Notes under the pieces: generated by a model
What the model saw: only the letters and a program-made list of their open reading frames with translations
Told to the model about the DNA's origin: nothing
The model's database searches: none
Position numbers and translations under genes: made by a program
Shown here: one piece after another, positions 14,581-23,685 of the stretch
How positions within the stretch are numbered: position 1 is the first letter of the stretch
Layout: the number at the start of each line of letters is the position of its first letter
From: Planctomycetota bacterium
GTDB taxonomy: Bacteria; Planctomycetota; Phycisphaerae; UBA1845; UTPLA1
NCBI GenBank assembly: GCA_015654675.1
Contig: JAATGM010000020.1
Coordinates: 1-64,000 of the forward strand
Reading direction: 5' to 3'
DNA: 64,000 nucleotides

Positions 14581-17491
14581 CGAAGAGCGCCTTGTCGGCA
14601 CTGTTCAGCTTGAGATCGCCGTTCATGTCCGCGCAGCCGCAATCGTTGGCGGCGAGATTTCCAGACATGAGACAGTTGAGGAAGGCCGGAATATCGCGGC
14701 CGTCGACGGCGTCATCGAGATCGAGGTCTCCCGGGCAGAAGGCGTTGCATTGGCATTCATCGGGGCGGCCGTCCTGATCGCCGTCGGTGAGGAAGCCCTC
14801 CTGAATGTCGCAGTCGTCCGGCTTTCCGTTGTTGTTGCAGTCGGTTGCGGTCCCGGCGGCGATTTCGCACGCGTCAAGCTGGCCGTTGCCATTGCAGTCA
14901 CCCTGAGATGCGCTGTAATCGATCTTGACGGAGATGTAGGAATTTCCGCCGCATGCACCGTCTACGAGTGCGTTGGGGACCATGTTGATGACCGCGTTTC
15001 CACCCGCGACGGCTGCGTTCCAGGTGGCGGCCGGGACGATGAGGGTATCGGTGTTGAACGACGGGCATGCGAAACCGCTGAAGGCAAAGGCGTTGCCGAC
15101 CGGCGTTCCGTTGACGTTGATCGCGACAAACTCGGACGAGCCATCGATGTCGCCGACGGCCTTGAAGAAGAGGGCGACATCGCCTGAGGCCGGCGGAGGC
15201 GTCACGAGGGTGTAGGTCTGCGTGATGGGCTGGATCAGGGGCGAGAGATTGGGCGACTGCTCGCTGAATGCGCCTGCCAACTGGCAGACATCGGGGACGA
15301 AATCGTGGTCGCAGTCGGTCAGGCAGTTTGCGCCGCAAAGGAGCGGATCGGTTTCGCAACGATCGGGGATGAAGTTGGCATTGCAATCCGTCGCGAGGCC
15401 TGACGTGATGTCGCACTCGTCCGGAATGCCGTTGTGGTTACAGTCGACGCATTGAGTGCAGAGGGGGGGGACTTCGCATTCATCGGGGATGTTATTGCTC
15501 TGGCAATCCTGGCTGAAGCCGAGGGCGACGTCGCAGTCGTCGGGGCGTCCGGAATTATTGCAATCGCGCTCGCATGCATCCGGGATGGCGTTGTTGTTGC
15601 AATTCAGGCAGTTGGGGCAGATGGGCGGAATCTGGCATTTGTCCGGAATTCCGTCGGCCTGGCAGTCGGCGCAATTGGGGCAGATGGGGGGAACCTGACA
15701 CTCGTCGGGAACGCCGTTCGAATCGCAGTCGGGGCTGGTGTGATTGGCGACGTCCTGTTCGTCGGGAATACCGTTGCTGTTGCAATCGCCGGCCTGGGTC
15801 ATCGTAAAGGCGTCAAAGTTGATTGCACCCCAGCCGGTACAGAAGTCCCAAGCGGGCGTGGCGTTGGATGGCGAGCCATTCGGCAGAGTTCCGTTGCTGC
15901 CCGAGGTGACGTCGAACCAGACATCGGGGCGGCCGTTTTGCGAGTAGACGAGATCCTGGATGCGTCCAAAGCGCCGCTTGCCTGCACCGTTCGGCGGCAG
16001 TCCACCGTTTGAGATGATTTTTTGTTCGGCGACTGCGAGCGCGCCGGCAAAGACCGGGCTGGCGAAGCTTGTGCCGATCGAGCCGGATGACAAGCTGCCG
16101 TTGTGATAGAAGAAATAGGCGCCACCGGAACCGCTTGAATGGAGCGCGACGTCTGGACACAAGCGCTTATTGATGTTTGTGGGCACGTTGGTGCCGTGCT
16201 GCCACGATGGCAGAACGTTGAAAGAAGCGGTATTGGTGCTCCAACCGCCGCCGCCGCCACTCCATGCGACTTCAGATGTTCTGACTCCGGAGCCATCGAC
16301 CGTGGCAACCGTGCCGCCGACCATCAAGACCTCCGGGTCATAATTGGGATACGAAAATGGCTCCAAGGTCGTTCCGCTATCGCCGCTGGCTGCCATGTAT
16401 GTGATGCCCTGAGCGCTCATCGACAAGTGCAGGTTGTGGGCCGCATTAGCGGTCGATGCGGACAGGCCCCAGCCATAGCTTTCGGAGATGGTATCGCAGA
16501 GATTGTCGTTTACCTCGGCGGTGAGGACTCCGATCAGATCGGAATTCCCGCCGTCGTAGATTCGGAAGTTGCAGAGCGGGGCCATGCCCAGCACCATCTG
16601 AATGTCGAGGTCTCCCTCTCCGCCGGCCGACCCGGCGCCGGAGCCGCCGCTGATGGTGATGACGGTGATATTGGTGCCGACGCCACCGGGCGGAGTTGGC
16701 AGCGCGTACTGGTTGTAATAGAGAGGCACGTTGGTCAGGCGGTAGCCGTCCCAATTGGAGATTCCCACCGTGCGGCCCTGCCCTCGGCTTCCCGCGTTGT
16801 AGATCGGGGCGAGGTTATAGAGCGTTCGAGTTTGCGTGGGATTCAAAATGCGCGGCTGGGGCTTCGTAAAGCTTTCGAGTCCGGATACATCGATGACGAA
16901 GGGTGCGATGGCGGCCGGAACTGTCAGGTCCTGGGTGTAGGAGAAGAATCGGGTATTGCCCGGCTCGTTGGCATTGAGCGATTGAAACTCACGGATTGTC
17001 GTCTTGAACGCCAGTTCGGCCTGGGCAACGGTGCCTTCAGCGAGGATGCTGAGGTGGTTCTTACCCACGAGATTGATTTTCAGCCCGGCTGATTTGAGGT
17101 GATCGACGACGCTCTGTACCTGGTTGTCGGTAAGACCGAAGCGCACGCCAACCTGCTCCGGCGTCAGGAACTGCCGGTAGTTCGGGCTGGTCGGATCGCT
17201 GACGCTGTCGACGAATGCAGCCATGCCGGCGGGATCGCCGAATGGCAGACTCACGGACAAGTTGAGGACGCGATCTGGATTAGAATTTCCCAAATCGATC
17301 GAGCGAGTGACGACTTCGGGCACGCGCGTGGGAAGGGCGGCGAGTCGAATGGGCTGCTGTCCGAATGCGCCGGCAGCCTGGGCCAATGCCAAGGCGATTG
17401 CGGCCAGCGCGCGTAATCTGTTTTTGTTCGTCCGACGTCCATTATTAATCCGACCGCTGAATTCAGGTACGACAAAGTTGGGAGTTAACAT
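14540..17491 (-). CDS. S53 sedolisin-type protease with Ca-binding repeats and dockerin-like tail
   Basis: 983 residues. A signal segment at ~27-44 is followed by a pro-kumamolisin activation domain (~70-200: S-P-N-Y-R-Q-F-L-T-P-E-Q). The S53 catalytic domain (~205-565) shows G-E-G-D-L-D-I (Glu292, Asp296), A-S-G-D-S-G (Asp371, oxyanion) and G-T-S-F-A-S-P (Ser475), then the W-F-D-V-T-S-G calcium site. These are the residues of acid-active serine-carboxyl peptidases. Next come repeats of D-C-x-x-N-x-I-P-D-x-C type resembling thrombospondin-3 repeats, an unnamed ~130-residue beta-rich module (I-Q-P-I-T-Q-T-Y-T-L to S-V-K-I-D-Y), more repeats, and a dockerin-like pair (D-L-D-L-D-D-A-V-D-G-R-D; D-M-N-G-D-L-K-L-N-S-A-D). 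Likely secreted and self-processing. It is the first of three proteases sharing this C-terminal plan. Confidence 0.92.
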   Translation of the reverse strand: MLTPNFVVPEFSGRINNGRRTNKNRLRALAAIALALAQAAGAFGQQPIRLAALPTRVPEVVTRSIDLGNSNPDRVLNLSVSLPFGDPAGMAAFVDSVSDPTSPNYRQFLTPEQVGVRFGLTDNQVQSVVDHLKSAGLKINLVGKNHLSILAEGTVAQAELAFKTTIREFQSLNANEPGNTRFFSYTQDLTVPAAIAPFVIDVSGLESFTKPQPRILNPTQTRTLYNLAPIYNAGSRGQGRTVGISNWDGYRLTNVPLYYNQYALPTPPGGVGTNITVITISGGSGAGSAGGEGDLDIQMVLGMAPLCNFRIYDGGNSDLIGVLTAEVNDNLCDTISESYGWGLSASTANAAHNLHLSMSAQGITYMAASGDSGTTLEPFSYPNYDPEVLMVGGTVATVDGSGVRTSEVAWSGGGGGWSTNTASFNVLPSWQHGTNVPTNINKRLCPDVALHSSGSGGAYFFYHNGSLSSGSIGTSFASPVFAGALAVAEQKIISNGGLPPNGAGKRRFGRIQDLVYSQNGRPDVWFDVTSGSNGTLPNGSPSNATPAWDFCTGWGAINFDAFTMTQAGDCNSNGIPDEQDVANHTSPDCDSNGVPDECQVPPICPNCADCQADGIPDKCQIPPICPNCLNCNNNAIPDACERDCNNSGRPDDCDVALGFSQDCQSNNIPDECEVPPLCTQCVDCNHNGIPDECDITSGLATDCNANFIPDRCETDPLLCGANCLTDCDHDFVPDVCQLAGAFSEQSPNLSPLIQPITQTYTLVTPPPASGDVALFFKAVGDIDGSSEFVAINVNGTPVGNAFAFSGFACPSFNTDTLIVPAATWNAAVAGGNAVINMVPNALVDGACGGNSYISVKIDYSASQGDCNGNGQLDACEIAAGTATDCNNNGKPDDCDIQEGFLTDGDQDGRPDECQCNAFCPGDLDLDDAVDGRDIPAFLNCLMSGNLAANDCGCADMNGDLKLNSADKALFVTKLLSEPSTLCP

Positions 17492-18143
17492 CCGACTGCA
17501 TTCCTCTCGTTCATAAAATCGCGGCGTCGATCGACGCCGTTACGTGCCGCAAGTTGATTTCAGGTAGGGACTGTTTCGGCGAGTCATTAATTGTTCGTCC
17601 GCGGGTCGAGCAGTTCCGGGTCGATTCGCCACGCGCGAACGCAATGATGATCGATACGCCGAATTTCGCATTCATATAGATTTCTCGCCACACTACAGTG
17701 ACGAGTTGCGTCTCTCATTCGGAGGAAATGATTGCGCCGAAACCCCATCGCGACAAAGTACGGCCGGAAAAGAAGGGAGAGAAGAAATCGGTCGTTCGCG
17801 TGAGTTGAAGGGGCGCAGCGGCCTCCGGGACTCGCGTTCCTTATCTACTAATGATACCCAGTTGGAAGGTGTCAAGAATAGTGGGTTATTGACGTTCGGG
17901 GCGCGAAACTGCAAACCCAAGAATCGGTCCTTAAATCGGAAAAAAGTGACGAATAAATCGAAAGCGGCCGCGTTTATAACTCCTTGGGCTTGTGCGGATG
18001 AAGGTGTGCACTGGCAACCATCGGAACTGTCAGGACTGGCGAGGCGCAAGAAGGTTCGGTGGCGCATATCGCGAGGTGGAGGCGGACATTATCGCGACGA
18101 ACTCCGGGTAAAACCCGCCGGTGATGAGCGACGCTGAACGGGA
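17492..18143. other. Intergenic region between S53 protease and first metzincin
   Basis: These 652 bases contain no gene I can support. Overlapping open frames on both strands (~17693-18137) are low in hydrophobic residues, lack ribosome binding sites and oppose each other. The stretch ~17860-17990 is notably more AT-rich than its surroundings. It holds the upstream region of the S53 gene, including an 18-base perfect palindrome, and the 3' flank of the metzincin gene. Confidence 0.55.
17522..17539. promoter_or_regulatory. 18-bp perfect palindrome upstream of the S53 gene
   Basis: CGGCGTCGATCGACGCCG is a perfect palindrome centred at 17530/17531, 31 bases upstream of the S53 ATG on the minus strand. 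Position and symmetry suit an operator for a dimeric regulator, or a hairpin in the 5' leader. No second copy was noticed near the other two protease genes. Confidence 0.4.
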
Positions 18144-20576
18144 TCAGGGGCACGCGGCGGTCGGGTTCTGCAAGAGCATTTCGACGAAGAGGGCGGCGTC
18201 GGCGGCGTCGATGCGGGTGTCGCCATTGGTGTCGGCGCAGGCGCACGGGGTGTTAAAGGTCGAGGCGGCGCTGAGGCAGGCGATGAATGCGGCGACGTCG
18301 TCGCCGTTGATCGCTCCGTCGCCGTTGACGTCGCCGAGGCAGGAGGCGTGGCACTGGCATTCGTCGGGCGCGCCGTTCTGGTCGGCGTCAATCAGCGTTC
18401 CGGCGGCGATGTCGCAGCTATCAGGAATGTAGTTGGCGTTGCAGTCTGGCGAGATTCCGGCGGCGAGTTCGCAGACATCGAGCCAGTTGTTCTGATTGCA
18501 GTCGTCATCGGGGCGCGTGTAGGTGACTCGGACCTGGATGTAATTTCGGGTGTCGCAGGCGAGGTCGACGAACTCGCTGGGAATCATGTGGATGTCTACG
18601 CTGGACTGGGCGATGGCGGCGTTGAAGACGGCGGCTGGAACGATGAGGGTGTCGTGGCTGGGATTCCAGGGGCAGTCGGCGCCGGCGATAAATACAGATC
18701 CGACGGGCGTGTCGCCTAGCTTTATGTCGACGTATTCGTTTGAGCCGCCGAGGTCAGCGATTGCTTCAAATTCGAGGGTGACATCGGATGTCGCCTGCGG
18801 GGCGGGCCAGAGGTGATAAGACTGGGGATTCCCAGACGAGATCGGGTGAAGTGGTGGTGACTGTTTGATGACGATTCCGGCGAGCTGACAGGAGTCGGGA
18901 ACGAAGTTGGCATCGCAGTCGGGCAGGCAGGCGGCGCCACAAATTGCCGGATCGGTTTCGCAGCGGTCGGGAATGTTGTTTGAGTTGCAGTCGTCAACGG
19001 CACCGGTTTCGAGGTCGCAGTCGTCGGGGACGGAGTTGGCGTCACAATCGAGTTCACAATCGTCGGGGATGTTATTGGCGTTGCAGTTCTGACAGGTGGG
19101 ACAGATGGGGGGGAGTTGGCAGATATCGGGAATTCCGTCGGCCTGGCAATCGGCGCAGTTGGGGCAGATGGGAGGAACCTGGCAGTCGTCGGGGAGGAGA
19201 TTGCCGTCGCAGTCCGGCGCGCCAAGCAGGATTTCGAGGGCGTCGGCGATTCCGTTGTTGTTGCAGTCGAGACCAACGGAAGAGACCGAAAGGTGGTAGA
19301 GCTGGGACTGGGTCGGGGCATTGGCGCACGAAACGCGGATGTAGTACACGCTGGGACCGGGGAGTTGCAGGTCAGTGATGGAGCGGGGCTGGCCGAGCGG
19401 GGCCTGGGGAGCGGATGCGATGGCTGTGGTTCCGTCGGGCCCAAAGATCTGGAGCGTGAGATCGGCGAAAGTAAGACTATTGATGAAGTGGTTGCTGCAG
19501 CAACTGGCGGGATTGCCGGAGCAGGATTGCGCGCTGTTGTCGTAGCTCGCGATTCCAATCGGAGTGACCGTGACGTTCAGGCGACTGAGCGAGAGGATGG
19601 AGAATTTGAACCAATCCTGTTCACCGGGGGCATCGATGCTCAGTGTCGAGCCGGCATTGACGGCGGGTGGGCTCGGCGGGGTACCGAGGTTGACGGTCGT
19701 GCCGGAAACAAGCGTGCCGATTTTCCTGGATAGTTGAGGCGTGTTGTCGGGCTCCGACGGGTCGCCGTAGAGCCACTGGGCGGCGCGGATGTCGTCGTGC
19801 TGCGGTCCGTCGAAAGCCGTCGTTGCGACCGGTTCCATGAGGATGGTCTGCGTGAGCGGGCAGGTGTGAAGCAGGCCGAGGGCGTGGCCGGCTTCGTGGG
19901 AGACAACGTTTCGAAGCTTGAGCGAGTTGTTGGCGATGTCGTTGAAGAAGGTGTCGGCGGTGTCGAGGACGATATCTCCATCGGACGGGAAGCCCGTGTA
20001 TCCCAAAATGCCGCCCGGACCGTTGAGGGGCATGCCGGCGATGCGAATGTCTCCGCGCATACCAGGTTGGCCGAGAATTGAATTCAGTTGCGATCCGTCG
20101 TCGGCGGGTTCGTAAACGAACGTGACGCCGCAGAGTTGTCCCCATCGAGCGAAGACTTGTGCGAACAGGGGCTGCCAGACATCGGGTGAACCGTATAGAA
20201 CGTTCATGAAGGCGAATAGATTGCTCTGGCCGGTGAAGCCGATGCGGTCTGGAATGGGGGTTCCGTCAGGGACAAAGCTGTAGGAGAGAGTAATTGGATC
20301 GCCGGGGCCGAGCGGACCGGGCGACTGTGACGAGCTGGGCCAGCGGCCGGTGATCTGGAAGCGTGGCTGCGGTCCCCATGCGGCGAGCATGGCGCTGGAG
20401 AAGAACTCGATTTCGGCGTCGGGGGTTCCCGGGGCGAAACAGACGGCAGGGGCTCGTCCGGCCCGAATGGGACGCGGATTCAGCGTCCGCGAGGTCGGAC
20501 CTTCCGCATTGTGCAATGCAGAGCCGACCACGAGCGCGGCGGCGGCTGCAGCCGCGAGAACGCCGAAATACTTCAC
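18144..20576 (-). CDS. Secreted metzincin (matrixin-like) with PPC-like domain, Ca-binding repeats and dockerin-like tail
   Basis: GTG 20576 is chosen because AGGAG lies 7 bases upstream and a compact signal peptide follows (V-K-Y-F-G-V-L then an alanine run); an ATG 7 codons earlier (20597) has no such site. The catalytic domain has H-E-A-G-H-A-L-G-L-L-H (His227, Glu228, His231, His237) and a Met-turn I-L-M-E-P (Met247), defining a metzincin of M10/M43 type. After it come A-A-Q-W-L-Y-G-D, a pre-peptidase C-terminal-like beta domain, TSP3-like D-C-x-x-N repeats, an unnamed beta module and a dockerin-like pair (D-V-N-G-D-G-A-I-N-G-D-D; D-T-N-G-D-T-R-I-D-A-A-D). Length ~810 residues. It is paralogous to the next upstream gene (20680-23400). 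Confidence 0.88.
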   Translation of the reverse strand: MKYFGVLAAAAAAALVVGSALHNAEGPTSRTLNPRPIRAGRAPAVCFAPGTPDAEIEFFSSAMLAAWGPQPRFQITGRWPSSSQSPGPLGPGDPITLSYSFVPDGTPIPDRIGFTGQSNLFAFMNVLYGSPDVWQPLFAQVFARWGQLCGVTFVYEPADDGSQLNSILGQPGMRGDIRIAGMPLNGPGGILGYTGFPSDGDIVLDTADTFFNDIANNSLKLRNVVSHEAGHALGLLHTCPLTQTILMEPVATTAFDGPQHDDIRAAQWLYGDPSEPDNTPQLSRKIGTLVSGTTVNLGTPPSPPAVNAGSTLSIDAPGEQDWFKFSILSLSRLNVTVTPIGIASYDNSAQSCSGNPASCCSNHFINSLTFADLTLQIFGPDGTTAIASAPQAPLGQPRSITDLQLPGPSVYYIRVSCANAPTQSQLYHLSVSSVGLDCNNNGIADALEILLGAPDCDGNLLPDDCQVPPICPNCADCQADGIPDICQLPPICPTCQNCNANNIPDDCELDCDANSVPDDCDLETGAVDDCNSNNIPDRCETDPAICGAACLPDCDANFVPDSCQLAGIVIKQSPPLHPISSGNPQSYHLWPAPQATSDVTLEFEAIADLGGSNEYVDIKLGDTPVGSVFIAGADCPWNPSHDTLIVPAAVFNAAIAQSSVDIHMIPSEFVDLACDTRNYIQVRVTYTRPDDDCNQNNWLDVCELAAGISPDCNANYIPDSCDIAAGTLIDADQNGAPDECQCHASCLGDVNGDGAINGDDVAAFIACLSAASTFNTPCACADTNGDTRIDAADAALFVEMLLQNPTAACP

Positions 20577-20610
20577 GCTTCCACTCCTCGTGTGCATTTC
20601 CCCATCTCGT

Positions 20611-20647
20611 TGCCCGGCCGACGAGCTGTGCTACGCTCGGCCGGGCA
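20611..20647 (-). terminator. Strong hairpin between the two metzincin genes
   Basis: TGCCCGGCCGA (20611-20621) pairs perfectly with TCGGCCGGGCA (20637-20647) over a 15-base loop. It starts 33 bases beyond the stop of the upstream metzincin gene, as a terminator would, but no T run follows. It could instead shield the leader of the downstream gene. Confidence 0.45.
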
Positions 20648-20679
20648 CAATGGTGGATTTTCTCGCCGCGAAAGTCAGA

Positions 20680-23400
20680 TCAAGGACACGATGTATCGGG
20701 ATCGGTGAGCAACTTGGCGACGAAAAGGGATCGATCGGCGGCATTGAGCTTCAGATCACCATTCATGTCGGCACAGCCGCAGTCGTTGACCGCAAGATTG
20801 GCTCCTGCGAGGCATGCCATGAATGGCGGGATGTCGCGACCATCGACCACTGCGTCGAGATCTAGATCACCCTGACAGAACGCGTTGCAACTGCACTCAT
20901 CCGGGCGGCCGTCCTGGTCGCCATCGGTGAGGAAGCCCTCAGCAATATCGCAGTCGTCGGGTTTGCCGTTGTTATTACAGTCTGTGGCCGTGCCGGCAGC
21001 GATTTCGCAGGCGTCAAGCTGACCGTTGAGGTTGCAGTCTCCCTGAGCGGCGCTGTAGTCGATTTTGACGGAGATAAACGTGTTTCCGCCGCAGGCCCCG
21101 TCGACCAGGACATTGGGGACCATGTTGATGGCGGCGTTACCGCCCGCGACGGCAGCGTTCCAAGTTGCCGCGGGCACGGTAATCGTGTCGGTGTTGAAGG
21201 AGGGACAAGAGAAACCGGTGAATGCGAATGCCGTGCCCACGGGGGTTCCGTTGACATCGATGTTGACAACTTCGGAAGCGCTATCGATGTCGCCGACGGC
21301 CTTGAAGAAGAGGCTTACATTGCCCGAGGCGCCCGGCGGCGTGACGAGGGTGTAAGTCTGCGTAATAGGCTGGATCAGCGGCGAGAGATTGGGGGACTGC
21401 TGGCTGAACGAGCCGACGGTCTGACAGACGTCGGGCACGAAGTTGTGATCGCAATCGTTGATGCAAGTCGGGCCCGCGCCGCCGCAAAGGGCCGGGTCGG
21501 TCTGGCAGCGATCGGCAATCGTATCGCCGTTGCAATCGGTCAGTGCACCACTAATGAATTCGCAGAGATCGGGGATGAGGTTGTGATTGCAGTCCGGACA
21601 GCCACCGGCGGTGCAGATGGGCGGGACCTGGCATTCGTCGGGGATGGCATCGGGCTGGCAATCATGGCTCGAACCGAGGGCGATGTCGCAACTATCGGCG
21701 CGGCCGTTGCCATTGCAGTCGGGTTCGCAGCCGTCGGGAATGCCGTTGCCGTTGCAATCTGGACAACCAGGTCCGGTGCAGATGGGCGGGACCTGACAGT
21801 TGTCGGGAATGCCGTCGTGATTGCAATCGGGGCAAAGCTGGTTGGTGCACAGCGGCGGCACCTGGCACTCGTCGGGTACGCCATCGGCGTTGCAATCCGG
21901 GCTGGTGTGATTCGCGATGTCGGTCGGGTCGGGGATGCCGTTTCCGTTGCAGTCGAGATTGGCGAGAGAAATGTTGAGTAGATAGAGCTGCGTATTGGTC
22001 GAGGCAATCGGCGAGGCGGCGTACACCTTGATGAAGTAGGTTCCCGCGCCGAGGAGATTGACGTTGTTCACAGTTTCGGTGACGCCGGCAGCGGCGGAAT
22101 TTCCTGTCGCGAGGACGGTTGTTCCATTCGTCGCGATTATTTGAAGGTTGAGATTAGCCATGGTGAGACTGTTGATGGGACTTCCGGAGCAACAACCATC
22201 GGATCCCCCGCAGGCCTGCTGGCTGCTGTCGTAGGTGAAGCCCAGCGGCGTGGCGCTAACGGTGGCGGAAACGGGTTGATTCACGGTGAATTTGAAGAAG
22301 TCGCCGGTCGCGTTGTCGGCGGCGTCGATGCTGAGTGTTGAGCCGGCGTTAACCGCCGGCGCGGGCGGCGTGCCGATGGTGACGGGGCTACCAAACGTCA
22401 GAGTACCGAGGTTCGAGGCCTGAGCGATGGAATCGTTTGGCTCGAATTTGTCGCCGTAGTGAGTCTGAGCAGCGCGAATATCGTCGTGCTGCGGGCCATC
22501 GAAAGTTGTGTCGATAAACGGCTCCATCAAGCGGGTGAGGCCGACCGGGCAGACGTGAAGGAGACCGATTCCATGACCATGCTCATGCATGACGACGTCG
22601 CGCAGGAAGACGTGATTGTTATTCGCGGCGGAGAAGAAATTAAGGTCGCCGGAGTCCAGCGTCATGTCGCCATCGGGCGGAAAAAAGTTAAATGCGAGCA
22701 CGTTGCTGCTGCCGTCGATATTTCGCATGGCGATTCGGACGTCGCCTCGGAGGCCGGCGGCGCCTGGAGTCGAGTGGAGCGCTGATCCGTCGTCAGCGTC
22801 ATTCGCCAGTACGATACGCTCATAACTCAGGCCAGTCAGAGATTGCCATCGATCGAAGCAAGATTGAAGGCGGGCGATCCATGTTGCGCGTCCGCCCTGT
22901 GCGGCGAAGGCGTTGTCCATCATCGCGAATAGATTGCTGTTGACCGGATTGGTGCCATTGGATTGAACGACGTTGGGCGTTCCGTCCGGGACCAAACTCC
23001 AGCGGAGGGTCTGAGGACTTCCGGGCTGTCCGTCTCCGCCATTGGTGCCGGCAGGCCAACGCCCCGTGAGGTTGAAGCGCGGTCCGGGCGGGAGCGTGGA
23101 GAGGATGTCATCGTAGACCTGCTTCATGTAGAGCGGATCGGTACCGGGCGCAAAACAAACCGCCACAAGCGGAGTGACGACATGACCGAAGCCGTAGTCG
23201 TCTACGAATACGTGGTCGTCATGCGCGGCTTGATCTGGGTCTTCGGCAGCCATTGGAGGTGCGGGCGGCTTCGGGGTCGTTGGGGGTTGAGATTGATTGC
23301 GAGTTCCGGAATGGACAAGGGGAATTGCAGCCACGGCAATTGCCGCAAGGAAAGCCGTCGAGAGGAGGAACCAAGTCCGATTCGAATTTGATGAGCGCAT
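20680..23400 (-). CDS. Secreted metzincin (matrixin-like), paralogue of the adjacent gene
   Basis: ATG 23400 is chosen over the longer open frame because AGGAAAG lies just upstream and a normal signal peptide follows (M-R-S-S-N-S-N-R then F-L-L-S-T-A-F-L-A-A-I-A-V-A-A); the extra 58 residues would be Arg-rich. The 906-residue protein has H-E-H-G-H-G-I-G-L-L-H (His272, Glu273, His276, His282) and Met-turn R-L-M-E-P (Met292). Then follow a PPC-like domain (F-E-P-N-D-S-I-A-Q-A ... F-F-K-F-T-V), TSP3-like repeats, the I-Q-P-I-T-Q-T-Y-T-L module and a dockerin-like pair. Its C-terminal ~250 residues are far closer to the S53 protease than to the neighbouring metzincin, at DNA level too, suggesting recombination between tails. 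Confidence 0.88.
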   Translation of the reverse strand: MRSSNSNRTWFLLSTAFLAAIAVAAIPLVHSGTRNQSQPPTTPKPPAPPMAAEDPDQAAHDDHVFVDDYGFGHVVTPLVAVCFAPGTDPLYMKQVYDDILSTLPPGPRFNLTGRWPAGTNGGDGQPGSPQTLRWSLVPDGTPNVVQSNGTNPVNSNLFAMMDNAFAAQGGRATWIARLQSCFDRWQSLTGLSYERIVLANDADDGSALHSTPGAAGLRGDVRIAMRNIDGSSNVLAFNFFPPDGDMTLDSGDLNFFSAANNNHVFLRDVVMHEHGHGIGLLHVCPVGLTRLMEPFIDTTFDGPQHDDIRAAQTHYGDKFEPNDSIAQASNLGTLTFGSPVTIGTPPAPAVNAGSTLSIDAADNATGDFFKFTVNQPVSATVSATPLGFTYDSSQQACGGSDGCCSGSPINSLTMANLNLQIIATNGTTVLATGNSAAAGVTETVNNVNLLGAGTYFIKVYAASPIASTNTQLYLLNISLANLDCNGNGIPDPTDIANHTSPDCNADGVPDECQVPPLCTNQLCPDCNHDGIPDNCQVPPICTGPGCPDCNGNGIPDGCEPDCNGNGRADSCDIALGSSHDCQPDAIPDECQVPPICTAGGCPDCNHNLIPDLCEFISGALTDCNGDTIADRCQTDPALCGGAGPTCINDCDHNFVPDVCQTVGSFSQQSPNLSPLIQPITQTYTLVTPPGASGNVSLFFKAVGDIDSASEVVNIDVNGTPVGTAFAFTGFSCPSFNTDTITVPAATWNAAVAGGNAAINMVPNVLVDGACGGNTFISVKIDYSAAQGDCNLNGQLDACEIAAGTATDCNNNGKPDDCDIAEGFLTDGDQDGRPDECSCNAFCQGDLDLDAVVDGRDIPPFMACLAGANLAVNDCGCADMNGDLKLNAADRSLFVAKLLTDPDTSCP

Positions 23401-23685
23401 CTTTCCTGCCACTCCAGTTGGGTTGTCAATCGAGCGCCGATGTGCTCTCAGAAGGGAGAGTCGGCGCCAATCTAAGAAACGACCGCGAAAAACGGGGATA
23501 GAATTGAAACCCCGCACGTCACTGCCCGCGGCGACGGCCCCGGCCGCCTGACGGCATCCTCCAAGATCACCCAATTATACCGTTTAATCGGTGTCAGCAT
23601 AAGGGTTTTTGAGGTTATGGCAGCGGTGGGCCGGGTTTCCTAAAATCAGGTCCTTATCGGCACGCGTGGATTCGCGGACGGAGGC

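Noticed and set aside
15300-15800. Periodic DNA repeats suggesting a CRISPR array
   Set aside because: The period comes from codons of the TSP3-like repeats inside the S53 gene; units vary in length and spacers are coding. The same holds for 18900-19220 and 21430-21930.
17693-18137. Overlapping open frames on both strands between the S53 and metzincin genes
   Set aside because: No ribosome binding sites, hydrophilic low-quality sequence, and mutual antisense; treated as noncoding.
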